DNA of 64,000 nucleotides, from positions 8,262,501 through 8,326,500 of the forward strand of contig NC_132979.1 of the NCBI RefSeq assembly GCF_047496725.1. The letters run 5' to 3'. This document shows positions 48,291 to 58,964 of the stretch, piece after piece. Numbering within the stretch: the first letter of the stretch is position 1; every line of letters starts with the position of its first letter. This DNA is from Anoplolepis gracilipes (taxonomy: Eukaryota > Arthropoda > Insecta > Hymenoptera > Formicidae). The position numbers and the translations under genes are program-made. The notes beneath the pieces were generated by a model. That model was given only the letters and a program-made list of their open reading frames with translations, had not been told where the DNA came from and ran no database searches.

Positions 48291-49726
48291 TATTAATTTT
48301 TAATTTTGTGTTTTAAATTATCCTTTTTTTTCATTAAATTTTTCAAGATATTAAAACACTGTCAAACCATAAGATCAACAGATTTATCAATGAATAAAAA
48401 TCTGAAAGAAATTACACCTCTCCTTTAATCCTTTTAAATAAAGACTAGAATAATAAATTTGAAAAATACTCTGTTTAAATATATATTATTCTACGATTAT
48501 TCGTTTACGAGGAGTTGATACTGTTTAACCCAGCAATAAGGGTTAATTAATTGTGACTTAACGGGATGTATTCTTTACATTTCCAAGAAATTAAAAGATC
48601 TGTCGATTTAAATACTTACGTATTACTCTTTCGGCCTAAACACGCATGGTTGCAACGCACGCGTGCATAAAAGCGTCATAATAGATCCGCGTAGGTGCCG
48701 GACAGGCGAGAGCGAATGTCGCGCTCGCGATACGCGATCGATTCGCGCGAAAACCCCTGTTTTATGCAAATCTCGCCGCGCACGCTGCGCGAGTAATAAA
48801 TTATTCGCTCGGTCGAGTCCGTTTATGGGCAACACACAGAGAGATATTCGCGGTCCCCTCTTTTACTCTCTCTCTCTCTCTCTCTGCCTGGTATACCTGC
48901 TGTTTGTCGCTCCCGGCGCCGTAAATACGACCAAATATTTGCCGCTAATAAAGCCCACGGGCGGGAGATAAATATTTATCGGACCTCGCGGATCCTCCGA
49001 ACCTATTCGTTCGATCTGGTTTTTTTCGAAAAAGGAAAAAAGAAAAATTCCATGCGCGCCCGTATTTCCCTTGTAAAAGGTACGCGCGCAAACCTAACCG
49101 AGATAACGAACGAGACACGTCTGTATATATTTGCTCGATATATATAGTATATGTATATTCGACCATAGCTTACTGCCATTGCAGCGACCCGGCCTGGATT
49201 GTGGCGGATCGATTTTACGCTCTTCGAAGCACGTGGGGGAAAAATGAAACGTTAATTGCGCTTGTTGATACATCACGGAAAAGCGTTAACACGGGATTGC
49301 AATATGCACCAACGAATGCGGCTGCATTTGTATAATAGCTGCAGAAATGTCCGAGCGATCAGCGAAATTCAAGGCTGATTAATCGCTCGGTTTCGGTGAC
49401 CAGACACTTTTCCGATAATTGCTCTTAAATAACGATAACGGAGAGTGTCCAGGATTTTAAACAGACATCGCTTATTCGCTCATAAAAGAACGCTCCTTCT
49501 GAAAATGATGCTGATAATAATCGGACGTAGAAAGCGAGAAATATATATGCGTGAAGAGAGGAGAGAAAATATAAATGAGACGAATGATTATGATCCACGT
49601 CGTTTATATCTAACGCGCTGTTGAATTGAAACACGACGCCTACATCTTGTCGTTGGACGTTTCTCATTTCACGAATTATACGTTTCTTACGACTCTCTCA
49701 TCATCGCTTCCGGCTATTATAGCATT

Positions 49727-49753
49727 AGAGAGAGAGAGAGAGAGAGAGAGAGA
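49727..49753 (+). repeat. (GA)n microsatellite
   Basis: A 27-bp GA tract. Confidence 0.95.
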
Positions 49754-50183
49754 TATGCGGAACATTCCGCAGTTTCGCGATCAGAGTATAAAAATAACCA
49801 TCTCAAACTTTCAAAACATAACTATTCATCAATTGTATGCGTAACGTTATCTGACAAGGTGAATTCTTTTGTATTATTGCAACTTGTGAACAGTGATAAA
49901 AACCTGATGATTTATCGATCAATCGTATGTACCGGGAAATTGGAAAATAAATGTGACTTTCCGTAGCCAGCACTACTGACGCATCCATTGAAATATTTGT
50001 AAAAACGTGACAGTTGATGGGACTTCCTTCCGTCTGGACGTCATATGGCTGCCCAGCTACACAGGGTGTTTGCAAAGTTTACAACGAACACGTATTTTAT
50101 CGTTACAAGCTACTATCGAGTAGTAATTTCAAACACGTGCAAATAATTTCAAACACAATTTTTTGTTGACGAAAATTAGAAAA

Positions 50184-50747
50184 AGATTTTTAATTATAAT
50201 TATAATCTGTTATTTTTTGTCCATGCAAAAAAATATTTTTTAAATAATAAAAAGTAAACAAATAAATTTAATAAACCTCCAACTTAAACATATGCGACAG
50301 TACATATATCTGTCGATAGCCGCCAACTTGTTCTTACGAAGGCAGAGTATTATATCCATGGACTCGATACGCGGAGGTTTATTAAATTTATTTGTTTATT
50401 ATTATTTATTATATAATTTATTTATTTCATTTAATTAACAGAGTTGGAAGAAATTATATTAAATACCATTAACGAACATTTCAAATACATTGTATCGCAA
50501 TTTTTCTTTTCGCTTAAAGCCAGCGATTTATTTAAAAAATATTTTTTCTGATGCACAAAAAATAACAGATGATAATTATAATTAAAAATTTCTTTTAATT
50601 AAATGAAATAAATAAATTATATAATAAATAATAGTAAACAAATAAATTTAATAAACCTCCAACTTAAACATATGCGACAGTACATATCTGTCGACAGCCA
50701 ACTGGTTCTTACGAAGGCACAGCATATCCGTGAACTCGATACGCGGA
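50184..50747. repeat. Compound inverted/direct repeat complex
   Basis: Three layers are visible. First, a unit at 50254-50398 has inverted ends (TAAACAAATAAATTTAATAA then ACCTCC, paired with GGAGGTTTATTAAATTTATT). Second, the left part of that unit, from GTAAACAAATAAATTT through CTCGATACGCGGAG, recurs in the same direction at 50634-50747. Third, two further inverted pairs flank the middle: 50184-50244 with 50530-50592, and 50377-50441 with 50596-50658. The core carries CGACAG-N7-CTGTCG. The layout suggests a small inverted-repeat element copied and inverted next to itself. Confidence 0.8.
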
Positions 50748-51561
50748 GAGACGCATCCACATGGTTGCGTCAGGTGACATGCGACTCGGCATAACTTAGC
50801 GACACCGTATATATTTCACGCGACAACAAGCGGGTTTAACGACCGACGGTAGAATAAGACGGCCCGAAATCCGAGCAACGCCGACCTCGTCGACGTCGAC
50901 GTCGTCGGCGTCGTCATCGTTATCGCTATCGCACCGCCTTAACCCGCTAGTCCAATTCCCACGGATCGTTATCCCGGGGATGCCGGGGCCCGGCTCTCTC
51001 GTTCTAATCCAGTTCACGCGAAAACGAACCTAACGGAAGCGCGGCCGAGCGAGTATAGGGAGTCACGGCCGACCTACCGCTTTAATGACGGACCTTAACT
51101 GCCATTAGGGCCGAGATAGCAAGGTGGATAGCACAAGGCACAAAGACTGGAGCCTCTCCTTCGTTCCGTGAGCATCATGTAATTTCTTGAAAAGGAAAGA
51201 ATTTTGACCAAAGGGAAGCGCTAGCCGGAAAGCTGGGTCTTTGAAAAAAAAAAAAGAGAGAAAAAAAAAATACTACCGAGAAAACGAAACAATTCTCTAG
51301 CCAGTGCTAAATCTCAATTTAAAATAACTATAAAGCTGTTTATTGCCGGAAGGAAGGTAAAGCTTCCGGCTTCGATGGGTAATTCGAGCTGAAGAACGTG
51401 TTTTATTTATTTTTTTTTTTTTCATTTGTGAAGCCAGAGTTATAATCCAGAGTCCGATTTTACGAAGCGAATCGAATCGACGAGATAAACGTTGACGAAG
51501 AATTTCCATATTAATTCTACTTCTGTTATTACTGTTATTAATAATACATCGAGTAATAATC
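50748..51561. other. Non-coding stretch
   Basis: GC-richer unique sequence (50750-51230) with a GTCGAC/GACGTC-rich patch at 50889-50920, then purine-rich and AT-rich sequence. No gene is supported. Confidence 0.5.
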
Positions 51562-51906
51562 CAGGATGTCTACTCAAATCTTGTAAAAAAAATTTCCTGA
51601 TTTTCCAGATATATGTTTGTTTAAAATTTCAGTAAAAAAAGATTAGTTTAAAGATATTTTGTTACAACTTTTCTCTCTCTCTCTCTCTAAAATACATTTT
51701 TATTGCGTTTTCTAATGTTTCTCACTCATACGAAGAAAAAACACAGGGTCTTTTTAAGTTTCAAATAAATCAAGTTTCTAAATGTATTGAAGAAACTAAA
51801 TAATTTTCATAAGAAAGTATTCTTCAATTGACTAAAATTTCTACTTTTTATCATTAAAAATTAAGAATATATATTGCACATTCAATATTTTATTAAAACA
51901 TTAAAA

Positions 51907-51937
<31 letters not shown>

Positions 51938-52097
51938 GTGTATATAATTTATAATATATTTTAAACGCATAATTTTGGCTTGTTGACTTTACAATCTGAG
52001 AGCAAAATTATCAAAGACTTTTTTTTCAAAAGATTCCCTAAATTCCTATGAATTCCAGATTAGATTTTCCATGTTTTCCTACGAAGTAAACATCCTG
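51562..52097 (+). mobile_element. CAGGATGT dispersed family, copy 5 (best ends)
   Basis: This is the clearest copy: CAGGATGTCTACTC at the left end pairs with GAAGTAAACATCCTG at the right end, about 13 bp of imperfect inverted repeat. TAATC lies directly outside both ends (51557-51561 and 52098-52102), a possible 5-bp target duplication. Internal blocks TTTCTCACTCATACGAAG, TTTAAGTTTCAAATAAATCA and ATTAAGAATATATATTGCAC match the other copies. A TA tract interrupts it at about 51917-51937. No coding capacity. Confidence 0.8.
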
Positions 52098-52381
52098 TAA
52101 TCTATTGCGTAGAATAATACAAATTTCTCTCTCTCTGTCTCTCTGTCTCTCTGTGCTTCTAAAATATTTACACACTAATTCTCGTTTCAGTAATATTTGC
52201 TAATGCCTCGAATTTGCAGTTTCCAAAGTGGTTTACACTCGTTGATGCGAGCACTTCAAAGTTTGTAATGTAATCACAACTTTTGTCGGCAAGCTGTAGC
52301 GAAATTCAGATTAATCTGGCCACTTTCTGTTTTTCTGCGATACAATTTTAAAATAATTTTCGCTCGTGTATAAGATTACAG

Positions 52382-52547
52382 TGTGTAATTTGCGAGACAC
52401 CCGATGTAACGGTAGTTGGGCACACGACGAGGTGCTTCAAAGGGAGGCGCGGTCTCGAGGTGGTCCATCGAGACGTTGAAGAGGGGCCTTCTTTGTCCGT
52501 GCACAGGTGCACGAAGCAGGTTGGTTGCAGGCAGAACATCAAAACAG
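52382..52547 (+). CDS. Weak candidate internal exon, cysteine-rich
   Basis: A GC-richer 166-bp block is bounded by a plausible acceptor (GATTACAG just before 52382) and a plausible donor (AACAG then GTTTAC at 52548). One plus frame is open throughout and gives 55 residues with six cysteines, starting CVICETPDVTVVG and including SVHRCTKQVGCRQN. The same block is also open on the minus strand, with PLFNVSMDHLETAPPF and a stop at its left edge, so the evidence for either strand is weak. No known domain is recognised. It could be an isolated exon of a gene with large introns, or a chance GC-rich frame. Confidence 0.18.
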
Positions 52548-53622
52548 GTTTACACAAAAACGGCCGCTTCTTTCTACTCTCCTCTTTCCCTTCCTCCTTG
52601 AAACCCTCCTCTTCCTCTCATCGCGAACGAAAATATCCCACACCGACATATTCTCCCCCCCCCCTTCCTTTCCACGTATTTCTAGTAGGATCTCGTATAC
52701 ACGTCATATGGTGAAGTGGTTCACTATAAAGAGCGGCCGAAAGATTACTCGGACTTCCTTTTACAGACTTCCGCCTACAAACTCTTTGATCAGAATTAAT
52801 CTTTTTTTTTGTTTTTTTTTTTTTTTTGTTTAATAATGGACGTCGAAAATATTAGAGAAATTGATAAAGAGAAATTTGCGAATTAAATTCTAAGGAGATA
52901 CATCGGAGTTTATACTTAAAAATTCCAGTAAATTTTGATAATTTTAGCTTAATCGTAATATACGTAATAATTTAATACAAATAATTGAAAATAATCACTG
53001 TCTCGAAAATAAATAAATTATATTATTTTAAACAAGAAAATTAATTTACGAAAAATATTATTCAACTATTTGTAACACGAGACGATTGAGTGGATTGTTG
53101 AAGCAATGCAAAGCTGTAGGAGCTCAACGATTATATCATTACAATTAATTAAGCCGCATAATTGAAGGAAAGATAGGAGAATTACACAGCTTCAGCAACA
53201 TTTAGCGAATAGAAGTGATATGGCCGTATCGGCTTTGTTCCGTTTCGCTTAGTAGTCACGGTGCTTTACGACGGAGTTCCGTCGCTTTGACGAGCTTTTT
53301 CGAATCCGATTGCGTCGGTCAGTCGCACACGTGTGCCTCGAATGCGAGCGCAGAAGCAAGGGACGATTATTAGTTTCGAAATCCCCGAGGTAATTTGGAA
53401 ACGCCGTACATGCCGGAATTGTTAATTCTGATTGCATGCAATCGAATCCGAAATGGGATACAATTTTAGAATAATTGTCGAGAACTGTAATTCTAATGTA
53501 AACGTAAATCGAACAGATGCTTCCAAACAGGTTGTAAATTATTTATTGAGAAAATTAAATACACTAGTGTTGTTTTATTTTTCCAATCATTTCAATGAAC
53601 GGATGATAAGTAAATAAATTTA
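52548..53622. other. Non-coding stretch
   Basis: Pyrimidine-rich sequence (52565-52680), T runs (52802-52828), then AT-rich sequence and a GC-richer part (53200-53450). No gene is supported. Confidence 0.5.
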
Positions 53623-54330
53623 GCAGAGGATTTACTCGAATCTTGTGAAAAAAATTCTCTGATTTCTCGGTATTTTTGTGAAAATTCCAAATGAAGGGAG
53701 TGTTTTAATATTTTCGGTGCGACTTTATAAATTTTTTATTGCACACGTTTTTAATATTTTTCACTCACAAAGGAAAAACACAGAGCTTAAGTTTCAAGTG
53801 CAATATACAAATGTACTGAAAAAAAAAAAAACTGAATAATTTTCATAAGATATATATACTTTTCAGTTGCATAACACTTCGTTTTTTTTAATTACTAAAA
53901 ATTATAATAAAGAATATATACTGTATATTCAATATTTGAAATTTAAAAAAAATATATACGAAAGTTAAATATATAAACAGGGATGTGTCTGTAAAGTCGG
54001 CACGACATTTTATTAATTTTTAAAAAATAATGGCAGTTCCAGTAGCACTTTTATAACATAGTTCCTGATAAACATCTTGATTTTCGATGTTTTCTTGTAC
54101 TTTAGAGGAGGATGTGCCGTGCTGGAACGTGAAGTTAGCACGTCATTTTTTATTTTTGATATTAAAAATGCGGAACTTTTTTTAATGTTTATCAGGAACT
54201 ATGAAAAGTGCTACTGGAACTGCCATTATTTTTTAAAAATTAATAAAATGTGCCAACTTCACAGACACTTTTTTTTCTCCGTCTCATTTAATATAATCAT
54301 AAAAGATACAGTAAAAAGTATTGCATAAAT
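53623..54330 (+). mobile_element. CAGGATGT dispersed family, copy 6, interrupted by an inverted-repeat element
   Basis: The copy starts GCAGAGGATTTACTCGAATC, then TTGTGAAAAAAATTCTCTGA, and keeps the family order through TTTTTCACTCACAAAGGAAA, TTTCAAGTGCAATATACAAA and AAAGAATATATACTGTATAT to ATATATAAACAGGGAT at 53971-53984. There the 284-bp inverted-repeat element intervenes. After it, TCATAAAAGATACAGTAAAA (near 54297) resembles TTTATAAGATACAGTGTAAG of copy 3, so the family sequence probably resumes. The right terminus is not recognisable. Confidence 0.65.
53985..54268. mobile_element. 284-bp inverted-repeat MITE nested in a family copy
   Basis: The arms are about 85 bp each. The left begins GTGTCTGTAAAGTCGGCAC and runs through AATGGCAGTTCCAGTAGCAC and TAGTTCCTGATAAACA. 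The right is its near-exact reverse complement ending GCCAACTTCACAGACAC. The arms differ by a handful of bases (for example CGACATT against CATTT). The loop of about 115 bp contains GGAGGATGTGCCGTGCTGGA. No coding capacity and no clear target duplication. The whole could fold into one long hairpin if transcribed. Confidence 0.8.
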
Positions 54331-55385
54331 ATTTCGTATACTTATTACATTTCACAGTTAAACATTATACAAACAAGTCTAATTTTTTAAATTGAAAATG
54401 TTTTGCCAGTTTCCAATTTGTAAAAAACGGAAAATTTACGTGTTAAACATACGCGTCTCTCTCTTCCTGCAAAATTAACTGACCATCCTGTTTACGAAAA
54501 TGTTCTTACAACTCGGATTCCCACGCTTTTGAAGTTTCGCCGTCTATTTCTGAAGTACCCTGTATACTTGACGCTAACAAATTTCATTTGCCAAACTATC
54601 TATCCATGCGCGCCGGTAATTAACACTTGGCTCGGGGAAAAGAAAAACCGCTTCAAGCACGCACGCGCGGCAAATCGAGTTACGAGAGACGTCGCTAATT
54701 CGCGAAAAGCGTTCGCTGCAGAAGGGCTCTTCTCTTCTTCGCGTTCACGAGGAGGCACGCTCGTTTTCTTTTAATAACCACACGCTTCGCCATCTGGGCG
54801 GTCAGGATACTTTAATTAAACTCCATTTCCACGATAAAGGTTTTTCCCCGGTTTTTTTTTTTTTTTCCCGGAAACAACATGACCGAAAGACTTTTATAAT
54901 AATTCCGCAAAACGGGAAGAGTCGGGATGGGACGGGACGGGACGGGACGGGACGCGACGCCGATGCCTCGCGGCCTTGTAATTTGTCCCTTTTATGAACG
55001 ACCGATCGTAAAAGTGACCTGGCGGCGGTGAGCTGGCTCGCTGAATTATTTCACTGAAAACTGGCGTACCACGGCTCACCATTTTACGACAATGTAAAAA
55101 CGAAAGTTTGCCCATTGTTCTGTGGATGAAACTTTAATCACGATGGTAAAAACTTGCCGACGAATAGTTACCAGTTATGGATTAATCACGATATCGATTT
55201 CACACGAATATATTACAAACAAAACTCTAGATAAAATCTATCTTAAATTAATATACTACATATACACATATACAATTTCTTTTGTCGTACAATTTTAATA
55301 TGCAATAATTTTATTATAATTATTGGATTTCATTTTCTTATTCTTCGATATTATAATATCATGACATTTAATTGTCAGATTATAT
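54331..55385. other. Non-coding stretch with a GGGAC minisatellite
   Basis: AT-rich sequence, then a GC-richer island (54600-55130) that includes the pentanucleotide repeat at 54924-54954. No gene is supported. Confidence 0.5.
54924..54954 (+). repeat. (GGGAC)n pentanucleotide repeat
   Basis: About six copies of GGGAC with one variant at each end (GGGAT, then GCGAC). Confidence 0.9.
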
Positions 55386-55389
55386 TTAA

Positions 55390-56044
55390 CCCTTTGAGTC
55401 ACAGCGGGTCACCCAGAGACCCACCTTTTTTTCGTAGTTTTTTATTGTTTTAACTACTTTTTTTTTATCAACAAATGCCAAATTTTTTGTTTCTACAGAG
55501 TCTCTAGAACATCAATAAGTGTAAAAAAAAATATAAACAGTCATTAATTGTTAATTGCAAAAATACCGTATATATGAATAAACAGTCAAAATTAGTACTT
55601 TTTTACGAAGAAATGCATTTTTTACTAATCTATTATGACAATAAATACGGCAATTTTTTTATAATCTTAGTAAACTCTAAAGTATTTTTCAGAATTTTTT
55701 AAGAATTTTCCACCGTGTTGTTTTTGTTAAATCCTCCTTTTTTTGATAAAAAATATATTAAAAACAATATTTGCTGTTCTAAATTAAAAGTAACAGTTGT
55801 ATTCTTTTTTAAATTTTTTCTCTGAAGGTTTTTTTAGATCGCAGAATCTGAATCTAAAGGAAAAAAAATTTAATTTCCAAAATTTAATATAGGGATCCAA
55901 TATGGTGGAAGTGAAATTTTGAAAAATCTCGTCTGCCATATTGGATCTGTCATCTTGAATTTTTAAAATCAGCGATCCTAAAAACCCTTATATACCAAAT
56001 TTTATAAAATATTGACAATTATAAAAAATTCGTGACTCAAAGGG
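55390..56044. mobile_element. piggyBac-type MITE, TTAA flanked
   Basis: The ends CCCTTTGAGTCAC (55390-55402) and GTGACTCAAAGGG (56032-56044) are perfect 13-bp inverted repeats, and TTAA lies directly outside each (55386-55389 and 56045-56048). TTAA duplications with CCC-starting ends are the mark of piggyBac-type elements. The 655-bp interior is AT-rich with no transposase. It holds GGGTCACCCAGAGACCC near the left end and an internal inverted pair, GATCCAATATGG (55894-55905) with CCATATTGGATC (55936-55947). The perfect ends suggest a fairly recent insertion. Confidence 0.85.
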
Positions 56045-58910
56045 TTAAAGAGGAACAATGCATATAATAATTGATTTGTAAGTTAAAAATTTACCCTCGT
56101 GGAATTAAAACTTTCTAGAAATTTTGCGTGCAGTCGCTATAGAATTTTCCTGGTACAATCACTGCGAGAAAAGTTAGTTCTGTGTAAGATAATATTTACG
56201 ATTACGAGGTTCAATTATATTTTACAGAACAAGAACTCTTTGCTTTAACTTACAAGTTCTATTAATTTTATATTTCAAAAAGCTTTGCAATATATTATAA
56301 ATTCATAAATTTCGAAACGTGTTAGCTGTACAAACTTTTGACATAAATGATCCGTGCAGTTCCTTCTCTCCAGGATTCTATTTTTCTTTTACATTTGTTT
56401 TCATTAGGTTAAAGATCTCTGACCTCTTTTAATCGACAAATTTAAAGCAAGTTTGTGTAAAGATCCCTTACAAGATAGCGTACCCGCACATCTCAGAGTT
56501 CTGAAAGAAAATATTTCCGTACAATCATATCAGTGTCTATTATTCTTACGAACCATTGTAAGCTCGCGACTGCGTTTTCTCGACGATACGAAAGCATTTA
56601 TTTTTTTCCTTTCAAGAGGCGAGCAACGAGATACAAGAGAGAGAGAGAGAGAGAGAGAAAGATCACGAAAGAGATAGTTTGAATAACAACGGCTGTTATT
56701 TCAGTATGCATAGCGCTTCCCTCTCTTTCTCTCCGACCAAGCGTGGGCTTAATTCATGACGAGTATTTAGCCAGTTAATCCTGGTTATATAACCGAATCC
56801 TTTGAGAAGGATCGTTAAAAGTCCCGTGCCTCGATACCGAATATGCGACTGCAGAATCATTGCTTCATTCATCTCGAGGTTGTATAGAAGCGAACGAGCA
56901 GCATCCCGAGACCTCCATTCATGCGTCTTATTGCGCGAATATTGTTCAATTTCCACCCGCGTACAAAAAGATAACATGATAATCTCAGGGTCAAAAAACT
57001 CGTTATTAAAACGTTATTAATACGTTAGGAAAGATATCAGGAGAGGTAAAATGCCTAGAGAGAGAGTATATTATACGAAATGTAAAAAGATAAAGTATCT
57101 CTCAAATGGTAAAAGCGCGTTATAAGTGCGGATAAAAATCATGTCCCGTTTTATTTTGTGTAAGCAAATTTTGAAGAAAAGGCTCTTCCAGTTCGTGACT
57201 TTCAAATGTCACTTACTGCTGATTTGCGTTGTTGCATAACACGATGCAATTCTGAGCGTTTAGTCATCGAAATAAATCGATGTTTGCGTGTCATAATACG
57301 AGCGTAGAAAACTATGTGTCAGCTGTAAGAAATCTTTACACAATACCCGTCTCCTAAAATTAAATTATGCCAACCGCTATTGGAACTGTTAACTCTTTCA
57401 TAAGGGAAAGAAAATTTACACGAGTCAGCGCGCAGAAAGATTACTATAGATCGCTAGTAATGCAATCTGAGTAATATAAGCAATGCACAAGGTGCATCAA
57501 ACAAGAGAGAGAGAGAGAGAGAAAGCACACGTCTCAGTTAGCGATAAATTTTTTGCAATCGTGGGAGCAATAAATGATTATGACGATGAAATACGACGAA
57601 CGATGTGTACATTGAAATTATCTATGATTACTGATTGCAATGAAGCGATGTATGGGATACACGAGATACGCATATTTGCGCAGTTACATAATAGTAATAA
57701 TACATCACAATTACATTTAATTAATAATTAATAGCAAACAATTATTAACATGTATTTTTATTTTATTGCATCTCATTATTTCCCTAATATATTACTATAA
57801 TATTACTGAAATCATACATAAGCAGAAACAATTATAATTATCTCTTACACATATTTTATACAACTCTTTTGTACGTGCGTATAAAGTCAATTCGCTAAAT
57901 TATATTTTATTAATATGATTTATTAATATGTATATATTATATCGTACGCACGTATTTAGGACAATTTGCATTTTTCTTTTTCCTTTTTATTTTTTTAATT
58001 GTTCTTGGAAGAATTTTCCAATTCACGCGCGACTATTGTAACGTTGATTTCAAAGCGATCTCCGATAATAACACCGCCAGTTGTCGCGATGCGCCACTAT
58101 TGATAAGATATCGGAACGGATTTCCAGACTCGAGACGGTGCTTTAGGTGCAGACGACAGTTGAACGAGTCTGGCACCCGCTACGCAAACGAGAACATGTG
58201 GTTAGGTTATTTTCTTACGCCATTGTTTGCCTGGACGATATCGAACGTACGATCGATATCGCAGATAGTACGTCGTTGTACGATAAAAAGGAGCACGCTT
58301 ATATTTATAGACGGCCGGCAAACGTTTGCAGTGAAAACACGTATTTCAATTAAGCGCGATTCAATTATGCGTAACGTCTTTATCGCGCTATTTTGCGCGA
58401 GAGCATCACGCGCTTTTCGCATGTTAATTCGTGACTATGGCGGGAAAACAAATAGATTTTTTCTGAAGCCTCCATCTGCTCGGGACTTTTTGCGCGAATC
58501 ATGTGTAATTTGATTAATTTCGCGTTTTATATATCGCGACGTTATTCATATTTAATGCCTCCATTTTCCATTTAAATTTTTAATTTATGCACACATATGA
58601 AAGTGTGAGAATATTAAATATAAATTTTTAATATTTTTTTCATAATTTATTAAGCAAAAGTGATGTACAACTGTATCATTTTTTTTTTTTACACACATAC
58701 TGCTGTACTATTTTTTTATCTGCAGGATACCTACTCTTTATCATTAATAATGATACATCAGGACATGATGTTCAGAATTTCTATTGCAATTTCAAGGTTT
58801 TTATTTGACTCATTCTCGTATCTTGCTTTTCACAACTATTTATATTTGTTAATTAAATTAACTTATTAAACTGCTTATTAATATAAAACGTCTGTGGTGT
58901 AGCTTTAAAA

Positions 58911-58912
<2 letters not shown>

Positions 58913-58960
<48 letters not shown>
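58913..58960. repeat. (TA)n microsatellite
   Basis: A TA tract of about 46 bp after GTGTGTAT, the longest TA tract in the window. Confidence 0.95.

Positions 58961-58964
<4 letters not shown>

Larger units (their letters stand above)
45401..50183. other. Non-coding stretch with simple repeats
   Basis: No gene is supported. The stretch contains TA (46677-46707) and C/CCT (46936-46968) tracts, poly-A (47385-47412), poly-T (48267-48290) and GA (49727-49753) tracts. GC-richer unique islands at 46330-47170, 47560-48070 and 48600-49380 have frames on both strands without domains. ACACAGGGTGTTTGC at 50058-50072 resembles the ends of some insect DNA elements, but no partner end is seen. Confidence 0.55.

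Noticed and set aside
58100..58513. 137-codon frame
   Set aside because: Arginine-rich, no domain, and the opposite strand and another frame are open over the same DNA.
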